From Triticum aestivum (lineage: Eukaryota; Streptophyta; Magnoliopsida; Poales; Poaceae): a DNA stretch of 64,000 nucleotides. The translations under genes and the position numbers were made by a program. The DNA lies in assembly GCF_018294505.1 (NCBI RefSeq), contig NC_057808.1, positions 222,411,325 to 222,475,324 on the forward strand, read 5' to 3'. Positions within the stretch are counted from its first letter, which is position 1. Each line of letters starts with the position of its first letter. The notes under the pieces are model-generated. The model saw only the letters and a program-made list of their open reading frames with translations. It searched no databases and had not been told where the DNA came from. This document shows positions 31,972-42,239 of this stretch, piece after piece.

Positions 31972-33454
31972 TGATACGTCTCCAACGTATCTATAATTTA
32001 TGAAGTATTCATGTCATGTCTACAATAATTTTACATGGTTTTGGTGCAATTTTATATTATTTTTATGGACTAACATATTAATCTAGTGCCCAGTACAAGT
32101 TCCTGTTTTTTGCATGTTTTTTGTTTCATAGAAAAACCATACCAAATGAAGTCCAAACACGATGAAAGTTTACGGAGATTTTTTATGAAATATATGTGAT
32201 TTTTAGAAGAAAGAATCAACCTAAGACGGTGCCTAAGGGCCCACAAGGAAACAGGGCGCGCTCTACCCCCTGGGCGCGCCCTGATGTCTTGTGGGCACCT
32301 CGTAGGTCAGTTGATGCCCTTCTTCACCGCAAGAAAGATATTTTCCGGATAAAAATCCCCTCAAAATTTCAGCCCTAACGGAGTTACAGATCTTCGGAAA
32401 TATAATAAACGGTGAAGGGCCCAAAAACAGTAGACAACCGAGAGATCCAATCTAGAGAGCTCCCTCTCTCCCCGGAGGGCGAAGGAAGAATAAGAAGGAG
32501 GGGCCCCTTCCCTCTCTCCTCCGATGGCACTGGGTTGCCGCCGAGGACATCTCCTCCATCACCATCACCATCACCACCAACTTCTCCTCCATTCTCATGG
32601 TGATGTGTGAGTAGTTCATCCTCGAGGATGAGGGTATGTACTAGTAGCTATGTGTTCGATCTCTCTCTATCTCACTCTCTCATATTTTTGATTTCGCACG
32701 GTCTTGATGTACCATGAGCTTTGTTAATATAGTGGAATCATATGGTGTTCTTCCTCTCTATCTTGTTGTGAAGAATTGAGTCTTGCTCTTTCATTGTTAT
32801 CGTATTGAATATTTGGATTTGAGATCACTTGATGTATGCCTTGCATGTGGATACCCATGGTGACAATGGGCTATTCCACTGAGTCACTTGATATATTTTT
32901 TGGTAATCAACTTGCAGATTCCCATGGTGACATTGAGGTAATCTAGGCATAGAGGTTGGTACATGTTTTCGTCCTACTATCTCCGATAGGAACTTTGGAG
33001 TGATTCTTTGCGCACGTTGAGGGATTGTTATATGATTCAATTATGTTAGCACTATTGAGAGATTGCACTAGTGAAAGTATGAACCCTAGGCCTTGTTTCT
33101 AAGCATTGAGACATTGTTTTTATTCACTTTTGCTACTTGTTACCGTGTTGTTTTTAATTGTTCGGATTATAATAACCCTATTTTTACCCTCCATATTACA
33201 CTCATATCACCATCTCTTCGCTGAGCTAGTGCACCTATTACAATTGACTATTATATTGGGTGTGTTGGGGACACAAGAGACTCTTTGTATTTTGATTGCC
33301 ATGTTATTTGAGAGAGACCATATTCATCCTACACCTCCCACAGATTGATAAACCTTAGGACATTCATTTGAAGGAAATTTGTTGTTGTCCTACAAAACTC
33401 TACGCTTGAAGGCCCATCGGAGTCTACAAGAATAAAATTGTGTAGTAGACATCA
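31972..33454 (+). repeat. Solo Gypsy LTR
   Basis: TGATACGTCTCCAACG...AGTAGACATCA, 1483 bp, flanked by TCCGG (31967-31971) and TCTGG (33455-33459), a target duplication with one C/T change. There are no internal sequences, so it arose by LTR-LTR recombination. The GC block ctctaccccctgggcgcgcc at 32261-32280 matches the orientation seen in the 12334 LTR. Confidence 0.85.
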
Positions 33455-33591
33455 TCTGGACGCTTCAAGCCATCCAACGCGGTAACCAATCAGTCCGCGG
33501 ATGCATCCGATTGTCCGAAATCCCACAAACTGGATGCAAACCGGGGGGCTATGCGGGCGTCTGGACCTCTTCTTCCTCTTAACTAGGAAGG

Positions 33592-35055
33592 TGTTGGGGC
33601 CCCAAGTGCAAGGGTTTGTAGCAAGCAGCAATTTCCCTCAAGTGACCTCAAGGTTTATTGAACCAACAGGAGCTTAGTAAGGCAATCAATGATCAATGGA
33701 TACACACAAGTACAAAACTTCCTTGGCGCCCAATAGGACTAGTGAGATTGTCAGTCGCACTAGCTTCCTGGTTAAAAAGGATTTAATGCAACCGAAAATA
33801 CTTTGGTGGAAATTTAACTAGAATGTAAAAGTGAGAAACTAAGAGAGTGTTGATTGACATTGAAAGTTTTATAGGTAGAAGATGGACGGGGGTCCATAGA
33901 TTCACTAGTGGTTTCTCTTCAAGAGAAAAGATGGTGCATAAACAAATGACAGTTGAGAATCGATTAAATTGCAATATTTATCTATGGCATAATCAACACA
34001 TCCCAGTATCTATAGACTATTATCCAGCTGCATCTATAGCTAATACTCCACACAAGATAGTTATCTAGCATGCATCTATAGTATTAAGTAAAAACAGAGT
34101 ATTTCAATAAGCATGATGACATGAAGTAGATGGTATATTGTCTTCACCCTACATTCAAATGAAAACTACACACGATCTTTTTATCCCTAGTGGCAACAAC
34201 ACAATACAAGCCTTCCACTTTCTGTCACTGCGGGAAATTACTTGCAAGGTTGAACCCAACTATCATACACAACTCCCTCTTAGAGATCAAACCTCAAACC
34301 TATCCAAAGAAATAATAATAGATTGGAGATCATATATGAATAGGAATTATGCAAGAAAGAAACAAAACAGAACTCAAAATGATTCAAGGATAAATCTGAT
34401 CATGAAGTGGCAGTTCATCATACCCCAACAAACACACCAACAGAATACAACAGATGGGTCACAATCATGTAGGGTATTTTATGTGATCTTTGTATTGAGA
34501 TGCAAGAGAGAAAACCATCTACCTATTGTTACGGATCCATAGTACAATGGAAACTACTCACAGGCAATCATGGTGGTCTTCATATTGATGGAGACCGCCA
34601 CAGTGAAATATTCCCCCTCCGACAGAGTATCGGAAAAGACCTTTAGATTGGATCGTCGCAAAACAGAGGTGTGCCGTGGTAGAAAAATCAGGGCGTAAAA
34701 ATAATCGAAGGTATGTAAAGGCACAAGGACCGAGAGGTGGTGGAATGGAATGTCAGGGGGCCCAGGTGACCCCACCATGCACCCTTCGATGCGTGGAGGG
34801 GGCCTATGGGTGCCCCCTTCCTATGTTGATTGTTGGTGGATGCTTCTAGATGCAAAACCTTTGCTGTTTTTTTTCTGAATTTTTGTGAGCCTAGTAAATT
34901 TGATTTTTCCTAAAAAACCAAAAACATGCAAAAATACCAACTCACACTGGCCACTGAACTAATAGCTTAGTCCAGAAAACAATATAAATTGATGCCAAAT
35001 GATATAAAGATGGCATGAAACAATAAAAAGATATATATACATTTGAGACGTATCA
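33592..35055 (-). repeat. Gypsy LTR, minus strand
   Basis: The minus strand starts TGATACGTCTCAAATG at 35055 and ends CCAACA at 33592, 1464 bp. Flanks gaagg and acctc do not match, so it is not a simple solo LTR; recombination between different insertions or loss of one flank would explain it. Short ORFs inside are not genes. Confidence 0.75.
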
Positions 35056-35410
35056 ACCTCCGTCATGTACACGCCTGACACGCTGGTCCGATGCAAAAAC
35101 ACCCCCCACCCATGCGCCCTCTCCCGCGCAACCGCAACTCTGCTCCCCGCGCCACATTCCTTTGGGCCCCGAGCGAACGCGGCCATTCACTGGAGCCGAC
35201 ATTGATGCGGCACGCCGGAGAGCACCTACCGCACTGTGTCCCGATCTTCGTACATGTTTAATTTCGGAGACACATGACCAAACGACATGACTCTCAACAA
35301 AATCAAACTGGCTGCTCGTGCGCCCGCCTGATGGCATTAAACAAGCATTGCGCCCGAGAAACCCACTCTGTCATCCGCATTGAAGCCACTTGGCCTGGCT
35401 GACACCTGCT

Positions 35411-35418
35411 ATTTATAC
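35411..35418 (+). promoter_or_regulatory. TATA-like box upstream of the Harbinger-borne gene
   Basis: atttatac in ctgctatttatacgcgcc, about 45 bp before the ATG at 35460, at the start of a GC-rich leader. Position and context fit a core promoter. Confidence 0.45.
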
Positions 35419-35459
35419 GCGCCCATGCCAGACACGATCCGCACTGTACCACCTCCGTC

Positions 35460-37508
35460 ATGACTATGAGCTCTAGGGTGATGTGGAACAGCCTCTCGAT
35501 GAAGCAGAAGCATGAGTTGGCTACCCTACCGGCCTGCTGGCAGACCCGTTGTGCGCGGCGGATAGAGGCCCACTTGCCGGTGAGCTTGCCGGGGGTGAGC
35601 GATGATGATCAGACCATGGAGGATGTGTCGACAACAAGCCGACCCGCACCGGTCCATGCCAGCTTCACCATGAAGTAGGGGCAGGCGCACTTCTACGCCG
35701 TCTTGGCGGATGAGCAGCTGGTGCCACCCATTTCGACATATCAGTTGGCACAGGAGAAGCAACACTACAACCTCATGATCCTCCACGAGCACCGGCTTGC
35801 GGAGGGACAAATCGTTGGCGAGCAGGCGAATGAGGATGTCGCCTCGGCCATGGTCGCGGAGAATCCGGGCTTCCTAGATGAGCAGCAGGCCTTGTGCCAG
35901 TCATGCACAACACCCACGACATTCACCAAGAGTGATGGTGGTTGCGCGTCCTACCGAAAAAGGGTTTTCCCCGCTTTGTATACAAATCAACCAACCAAGA
36001 CAACCAACGATAGGTGCTAGGGCGGAAGCAGCACAGTCATGCCCAAAAGGAAAGAAAGAGAAAATACAAGAGAAACAAATGTTGACAACAGCGGGTCAAC
36101 AAAAAAATGAAGAAGCCTCGTGGCCACTGCATCCACGGGAGCTCGTCCACCAAGCTCCGAGCCTCCGAAGCGCCGGTACCAATCAACACCTCCAAGAAGG
36201 GACGCGACGATGATGACGCTGCTGCCAAGGGTTTCCCCCAGTATGCTGGGAGGAGAGAGGAAGGGTAGCCCCGACGCCCTCTAGGAAGGTCCGGCAGCAC
36301 CCTCATGCGCCAGCGCGTCGGTGTCGGCCAAGCCAACAGGGATTTCTCCCGATCCCAACCTTTCACCTCACGCACTCCGGAGCTCGCCACCAAACCGACC
36401 ACCACCCAGTGCCAACCCTGACATGAAGCTTCCCATGCTGTCTCACCACAGCACCGCGAAGTATGGCCTGCACAATGAAGAAGAGGAGCCGGGACTAGGG
36501 CAGCAGCACCGTCGGCATGAGGGAGGGCCCCACCTCCACCGTCAACGACGGTAGCCGACCGGACGCAATGGCAGGAACATACCAGGCCCGTGGCCGCACA
36601 GGCCCGGCCGGGATCTCCGAGGCTCGTAAAGTTCCCGCCTTCGCGCTGCAGCCGGCACGTCGTCGGCGTCGTCGCGCCCGGTCCAAGCCGCTCCTCCTCC
36701 TCACCACGCAGAGGACAATGAAGGCACGCCGGGTGCCGACACGCTAGGACCCAGATGGGGCCCGAAGGGCCTAGATCTGAGCCAGGGGCGCGCCGCCGGC
36801 CACCCCACGCCACCAAGCCACCCCGCCGCCAAGGAGCCACGCCACCACCACGCCCGCTGCCGGCCACCGCTGCCGGGTCGCCGGGCCTCCGCCAAGCCGA
36901 TCAGCACCGCCGCCGCCCCCCTCCCCGGGTAGGGAGGACGCGCGCGCGGGAAGAGGACATCCCGCCGCCGCCGACACCACCCGGGCTAGAGCCGGGGGCA
37001 CCCGCTGGCGGCGGCGGGGGGAGGAGGGGAGGAAGGGGCTGAAGGGGAGGGGCGTGCGCCGCACCGGCCGCCTCCCGGGGAGGCAGCGCGAGGGTGGATT
37101 CGGGGAAGGGGAGGGAAGAGCAGAGGGAGGAGAGCCCGGATCCGGCCTGCGCGCGGCGAGATCCGCCGGAGACTGCCGAGATCGAGGGGGGAGAGGCGGC
37201 GGCGAGGGTTTCCCTACCTGCTCGTTTTCCCCTCCTGAACTCGCAGTTCACTGGCTTAGCCAGGGGGAGATGACAGGCGGTTGCGCGTCCTACGGGGAGA
37301 GACTGACGACTTCTTCGTTGAGATCGACACAGAGGTGGACGAGCAGAAGGCGCAGGGGACCACGGACGTCGCCAGCTCAGCATCAATCGTGTCGCCCGCA
37401 CGGTTCGCTCCCAGTCGCAACGACCATGAGGCCGGCCTGTCCACATTGATCGTGGACCTCACCTCGGTCGGAGACGTCCACACAACAGACTCCGGCGAGG
37501 AAGAGTAG
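35460..37508 (+). pseudogene. Harbinger-borne gene split by a retroposon
   Basis: ATG 35460 opens MTMSSRVMWNSLSMKQKHELATLPACW..., with HLPVSLPGVSDDDQTMEDV, to a TAG at 35676. The frame then continues open (GQAHFYAVLADEQLVPP...LAQEKQHYNLMILHEHRLAEGQ). It is interrupted at 35954 by the retroposon 35955-37278. After the duplicated target (37279-37293) it resumes GETDDFFVEIDTEVDEQKAQG... and ends SGEEE at 37508. A TGA just before the insertion (HQE*WW) is a further lesion. The encoded protein is acidic and Gln/Glu-rich without a catalytic motif I can name. I believe it is a widespread Triticeae repeat-borne gene, but its function is unknown. Confidence 0.5.
35955..37278 (-). mobile_element. Non-LTR (LINE-like) retroposon, minus strand, 15-bp target duplication
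   Basis: ggttgcgcgtcctac is present at both 35940-35954 and 37279-37293. Removing the 1324 bp between them joins the split gene. The minus-strand 3' end is ...tacaaagcggggaaaacccttttt, like wheat LINE tails, and the minus-strand 5' end is GC-rich with gctctcccc/cgatctcgg wording. A 276-codon minus-strand frame (36867-36037) is open in the sense direction, but it has no reverse transcriptase or endonuclease motif, so I treat the element as non-autonomous. Long target duplications are typical of target-primed insertion. Confidence 0.65.
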
Positions 37509-37848
37509 GACGTGTGTATGTATCGTGTCCCATGGCCTACTCATTCTCTCGCCGACTCACAACTTCACTTCCCGGAGCTCACGGCCTTTGAGATTGTCGG
37601 ACATGGGGAAGACACATGATGCCTCCATGGTCGGCAAACATTTAGACTCGGTTAAATGTCATGTCGGCTTTTGTTTAGTTGAAAATTTGAAATATGTCGA
37701 AAATATAATGAGTTTGGTTTGATTTAAATAAAAATCATTCGGTTTGCATGAAATTTATCTAGTTTGTTCAAATTATGTTTAAAATTTATCTAGACGTTTG
37801 ATGGAAAATGTTGGATGGCCGGCTCCTGTATCACTATCCACGGACCCG

Positions 37849-37990
37849 TCCGTGGATGGATACTCTGTCAGTCTTAGTGGTCGGCGTTGGAGATGCCCTT
37901 ACCTCACATACACATGCATGCGTACACGGATAGATACTCTGTCAGTTTTAGAGGTCGGGGTTGGAGATGCCCTTACTTCACATACAAATG
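37849..37990. repeat. 74-bp tandem duplication containing the Harbinger right end
   Basis: tactctgtcag at 37861 and 37935, and ttggagatgccctta at 37887 and 37961, are each exactly 74 bp apart. The transposon terminus is therefore present twice. Confidence 0.8.
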
Positions 37991-38260
37991 GATACGTAAT
38001 TCATTTTGCTTGATCTGCTGAGTTACAAAGGCGAACTCGTTTGGTGCCAGCTCTCATGGATTCCACCTAGTTTCCACGAATGGCGAAGCAGCTGAGCTGA
38101 ACTTCATGGTGGGTTAGTGGCATTGGGTGGAACCACATAATTAACCACCATTTAAATAGAGGAATGCTTAATTTAGTCGGCATGATGGCATACAATCTGC
38201 TTGAGAGATTGAGACATAAAATTTCTGTTATCCTCGTGGACGCAATGCGACTGGAACGAT

Positions 38261-38440
38261 GTGACGATGGAAGCTTCAGCATGCCACTCATATCTTGTTG
38301 ATCACAACGTGTCAAAACTACAGGCCATGGAACTGACAGTCTTGGACATAATGCTTTCATTAGCACAAAATGTAGATGAAACATGCGGAGTATGGATGCC
38401 TGTAATTGGGGATCTTTGGGCGATATCATATGAGGTGCGC
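38261..38440 (+). other. Possible exon of an unrecognised gene
   Basis: An open stretch (MTMEASACHSYLVDHN...LSLAQNVDETCGVWMPVIGDLW) ends at a gaggtgcgc that could be a splice donor. The protein-like composition and the low-copy context make it worth listing, but no family is recognised and no partner exon is seen. The rest of 37990-38859 holds no other gene. Confidence 0.2.
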
Positions 38441-38613
38441 ATCTACTTTTTGTCCTTCGTTCATCACTCGTTGTATTATACATAGTGCGTGCAACCAGTG
38501 GCGATGCCGGGAATTCATTCATGTGTAGTCAATTTAAACTTGTGTAGTCATATGTATGTACTTATAATTTTTTCTGCATGATATATACTTATTGTATGGT
38601 GTTTTTGCCAAAA

Positions 38614-38641
38614 AGCTGTGTAGTCATTTGACTACACAGCT
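38614..38641. repeat. Perfect 13-bp inverted repeat with 2-nt spacer
   Basis: AGCTGTGTAGTCA TT TGACTACACAGCT. Two further partial tgtgtagtca copies lie at about 38523-38550, suggesting the remains of a small inverted-repeat element. Confidence 0.8.
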
Positions 38642-39366
38642 CATGCATGGCTTCGTGCAACAATCTTCTCCTCACGACAATTATGGCAGTTGTACATCAA
38701 CTAGTCGATGAATCAAGATAGCACTAGAGAATAATCGAAATTAAACATAAGTTTAAACATGTCCTCCGCAATTAAACACCAACTTTCGCTGGCGGCGAGA
38801 AGATCTGCGGCCTGCAAGCGCAGCGAGAGATGCTCGTGATCTGGAACAAGAACGTCTTAGAGCATCTCCAAGCCGCGCTATATAAGCGCCGCGTTAAAAA
38901 ATCAATGTTTTTTGCACGCGCACTATCGCTCCGGGCGCTCCAGCGGAGGCACAAAAACTGCGCGCGCGGCATATCTAGTTCAGCGCGCGGGCCGAAACGC
39001 CATCGCGCGCCGCTTATTTGCTACGCCTGCTCCCGCGCGCTGGACTCTCGAGCGCTCGCTCGCAACTCCACCTACCCCATCCAGCCGCGGCGCCGCCGCC
39101 GCCCGCGCCACCCCATTATTCCGGCGACCGTTCCGGCGCTTCCTCGGCCTATCCCCGCGCCGCGGCGGCTTCCTCCGTCTCCCTCTAGTCACCGCCGCCC
39201 CTCGCGCGCGGCAGTCCTCCGACGAACAGCGCCCGGCCGCTCACTGCCGCTCGGCGCCCGCAAGGTGTTCGACAAAATGCCCGCAAGGTATGTATTGCTC
39301 AAACTTCATGAATTTGGTGCATCTTGATTGTAGTTTTTATAGCCTGGTTTATATTGAACATTGTAA

Positions 39367-40600
39367 ATGAGTTTGTCGTATGATTCTTCAGAAGAAGAAT
39401 TTGATATGGAAGAGGAGGAGGATCTTGCTGAAGACGCCGCAAGGCTATTGGAGATGAACAAAGCTCGCGGCTTCCCAGGCATGCTTGGCTCAATAGATTG
39501 CGTGCATTGGAGTTGGAAGAATTGTCCAAAGGCATGGCATGGGCAATTCCACGGCCAAAAAAATAGTTTCACTATAATCCTTGAAGCGGTGGCCGATCAA
39601 GAGACTTGGATTTGGCATGCTTTCTTTGGAATGCCTGGATCTTTGAATGACATCAACGTTGTCAACCGGTCACCACTGATGAATAAGATTGCAAATGATG
39701 ATCTGCCACCGGTGCAGTTTGTAGCAAATGGCCGTACATACAACTATGCCTACTATCTTGCGGATGGCATCTACCCAAAGTGGCAAACATTTGTGAAGCC
39801 GTTGAAAAAACCGGAAGCTAAGAAAAATCTCGATTTCCACAATGCTCAGGCGGTGGCTAGAAAAGATGTGGAGAGAGCTTTTGGGATTTTGCAACGAAAA
39901 TCCGCATTTGAGCCCGGGCTCAGATGATCTCGCTCAGAAAAAAAATTCAAAACAAATACTAGGAAAATTCAAAAAAATCCTTTTTTGTGTGGTAGATAAT
40001 TTGGTGCGTGAGGTCCGCTCCAAATTTCAACTCATTTGGATACCCGAGCAGCTCCCGGCAAAAAAGACAAATCGGGTCAAAACAATTCGTGAACAATAAA
40101 CTTTTTTACAGACCCCGATTTTGTCTTTTTTGCAGAAAGCTACTCAAATGTCCAAACGAGTTGAAATTTGCAGCAAACCTCACGCATCAAATTATCTACC
40201 ACACAAAAAAATTGGAATTTTTTTAGTATTTGTTTTGATTTTTTTTGTTGGAGCAGGTGCAGCTGAGCCCGGGAGCCAAACTGGCCTTCTCATTTTGCAA
40301 GCCCAATTTGCTATTGTGAGAGGACCGGCTAGAATTTGGGATCAAAATATGCTTTGGTACATCATGCACGCTTGTGTGATCATGCACAACATGATCATTG
40401 AGAATGAGTATGGCCAAGATGTAGACTACTCTCAATATGAGCTCTTGGTACATCCCGTGCGAGTGCGGCGGAGGGCTGAAAGGGTGGCCCGTTTTGTTGC
40501 CTCCTATCATGTCATTCGACGTCCCGCAGCGCATGATAATCTTTAAAAGGATCTCATTGAGGAGTGGTGGGCTTGGAATGGCCGACAAAGAGCATCATGA
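39367..40600 (+). pseudogene. Harbinger (ALP1-like) DDE transposase, deleted and MITE-interrupted
   Basis: ATG 39367 begins MSLSYDSSEEEFDMEEEED, an acidic N-terminus typical of the family. It then jumps, after AEDAA at residue 25, straight to RLLEMNKARGFPGML. Full-length relatives have well over a hundred residues between these points, so an in-frame internal deletion removed the helix-turn-helix region. The catalytic residues remain: D44 (GSIDCVHW), D95 (SLNDINVV) and E169 (DVERAFG). At residue Q176 the MITE interrupts. After its second target copy at 40300 the frame resumes (QFAIVRGPARIWDQNML...HNMIIENEY). A TAA at 40544 (CAA to TAA) cuts the last 18 codons (KDLIEEWWAWNGR) before the natural TGA at 40598. 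The product would not be functional. Confidence 0.85.
39895..40291. mobile_element. Fold-back Mutator-type MITE, 397 bp, 9-bp target duplication
   Basis: ATTTTGCAA flanks it at 39886-39894 and 40292-40300. The ends are inverted copies (gaaaatccgcatttgagcc at the left; gagaaggccagtttggctcc as the reverse complement of the right), each followed by ccgggctcag. The inverted similarity continues inward for most of the element (tggtagataatttggtgcgtgaggt pairs with acctcacgcatcaaattatctacca). No coding capacity. The ORFs 39842-40099 and 40121-40226 are artefacts of this insert. Confidence 0.85.
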
Positions 40601-41184
40601 TTTGTGTGTTTGATGTTGTACTGTTAAACTATTTGTTGTATTGAACGATAAACTAATTGTTTGAGTTGTAATAACGAAATTAAACTATTTATTGTTGATT
40701 TATTTTGTCTGTGTTTGATCTTTTTGCTTGTGTTTGCAGCGTATATGTTGTTTGTGCGAGAGTCGTGCGCGCTGTATTTTTACGCGCTATTGGAGCTACG
40801 CGAGCGCACTGCATTTTAGCACGGCTGCTGGAGCCAGCACTGCCCACCGCGCAAAACCAGGCGATGGGCATGCGATAAAATAATTTTAGCGCGCGGCGCG
40901 TTGGATAGCTGTTGGAGATGCTCTTAGCTGGCGTGCTGATGAAGGTCCTCGAGGCTAGCCGCCGGTCAGAAGATGCATCCTTCCCCATTTCAGAACTTTG
41001 CCTTGTCACAAAATGTTCGTCCTTGACAACGTAATTGCAATGAACATTTCCATCGAGCTTAACATAGACATTTGTTAAATCGTATCCATTTTCGTATGTA
41101 TGGTGTGTCGTCCACCGGAACATATACACCGTACGTTCAGCGAGTACCGTCAAATAAACAGCGTCACACAAGCTGATAAGCTTT

Positions 41185-42183
41185 AGGGTGTATTTGGTTG
41201 AGGAACCAAGTGAAATGGAACGGTTCCGTTCTTGTGTTTAGTGAAGATAACGAGATGGAATGAAATGGTTCCATCTTGGTGTTTGGTTGAGCAGATAAAA
41301 TATTAGAATGTGATGAATTTAATTCAAATTACTTGTATAGGAATGGTGATGTTTCCAATAGCATACCTATAAAATTTTCACATCACTAATTTGCATTTTC
41401 AGTTGCAATTTATTCAAAGTTGTATCGTATTTCATTTGTATTAAACACCTGCCCATTTTCAAGTTATACACACACGAGCAGTAAACGAGCAATGCTATCT
41501 GGCTAGGTTTGGGCTCCGTCGTTGCATAGGTGTGGCCGCTAATCCAACCCCGCCGCCCGCCAAATCATCGCCACCACCTGCAGGCTGTACCCAAGCTTCA
41601 GCCACAGCTACCCAAGCGACAGGAAGGGAGGCGAGCTGGCTGCCGCTGCTCTGCTCCCCGTCAAATTGCTCGCCGCCGATCTGCCATTGCTACCTAATAC
41701 TGCTGCTTGGCACTGTTGCTATGCCCAGGATCCCATCTGAATCGGAACTAGACGTCGATGCTTGCCGCCGCCGCTCCTCAACCACTCGCTGGCCGGCCCG
41801 CAACCGCTCGCCCGCCGCACCTACTTTCCGTCGGCCTACCACCCCATCCTATTCCCTTGCTGTGGGGCACATCGAGAGAGGAAGAGACGAGGTGGAGGCG
41901 GCGCAGATCGAGAGAGGAGAGCCGGCGGTGCAGATCGAGAGAACAAGAGACAAGGGAGAAGCGGCGCACGAGGAGGGGGTTTCAGAAGCGAGATGTGAGA
42001 GCGAGTGGTTCCGCGTCGTTCCGTCGATTTGGAGGTACGAGCAGGTTCCGGATCTTGGCCGAATATTCGGTTTGCGGACACGAGTTGGTTACCGTTCCAG
42101 TTGTGTACCAAACGCACGAACAAGGCCTAGGAATAGGTCCGACCCGTTCCATTCCAGTCGGTTACCTGAACTGAACACACCCT
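41185..42183. mobile_element. About 1-kb element with AGGGTGT...ACACCCT inverted ends
   Basis: The left end AGGGTGTATTTGGTTGAGG-AACC and the right end read in reverse (AGGGTGTGTTCAGTTCAGGTAACC) align, and both are followed by a ggaatggaacgg-like block. The superfamily is unclear because neither an 8-bp nor a TTA duplication is evident. The frame at 41532-42605 is open across the GC-rich interior but runs past the right end into AT-rich DNA and shows no domain, so I do not call it a gene. Confidence 0.5.
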
Positions 42184-42239
42184 GTCTAACTAGGAAACGC
42201 GGACTACTAGAACTGTCCCTCGCGGACCGATTTACTGGA

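Larger units (their letters stand above)
31915..37898. mobile_element. Harbinger-like element, heavily nested
   Basis: The left end GGGCATATCCAACGCG is preceded by CTA (31912-31914). The right end CGTTGGAGATGCCC is followed by TTA (37899-37901). The ends are inverted relative to each other, and TTA/CTA fits the 3-bp TTA target duplication of PIF/Harbinger elements. After subtracting the solo LTR, the minus LTR and the retroposon, about 1.7 kb remain, mainly one gene (35460-37508). No DDE transposase is seen, so it would be non-autonomous. A 74-bp tandem copy of the right end follows it. Confidence 0.55.
38860..40923 (+). mobile_element. PIF/Harbinger element with its own transposase
   Basis: Starts GAGCATCTCCAAGCCG and ends GCTGTTGGAGATGCTC, inverted copies of the Harbinger terminal repeat, with TTA at 38857-38859 and 40924-40926. 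The subterminal DNA on both sides is rich in gcgcgc words. Inside is a DDE transposase with a large in-frame deletion and a nested 397-bp MITE. The GC-rich part 38890-39290 is the leader; a cag|gtatgt-like donor near 39287 suggests an untranslated first exon. Confidence 0.9.
38772..41184 (-). pseudogene. Unrecognised minus-strand reading frame interrupted by the Harbinger element
   Basis: Minus-strand 41184-40927 reads KLISLCDAVYLTVLAERTVYMF...HHTYENGYDLTNVYVKLDGNVH...RTFISTPA without a stop. If the Harbinger element and one TTA are removed, the frame continues across the site as AKTFLFQITSISRCACRPQIF and stops at about 38772. The right (upstream) side is cut by another element at 41185. The uninterrupted frame through the repaired site suggests a real former coding exon. 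I do not recognise the family; some grass DUF-type F-box companions look similar. Confidence 0.45.

Noticed and set aside
33587..35060. Solo LTR with target duplication at 33592-35055
   Set aside because: Flanks gaagg and acctc do not match, so a simple solo-LTR interpretation is not supported.
36037..36867. 276-codon minus-strand ORF
   Set aside because: It is in the sense direction of the retroposon but is low-complexity and GC-driven, with no reverse transcriptase, endonuclease or zinc-knuckle motif.
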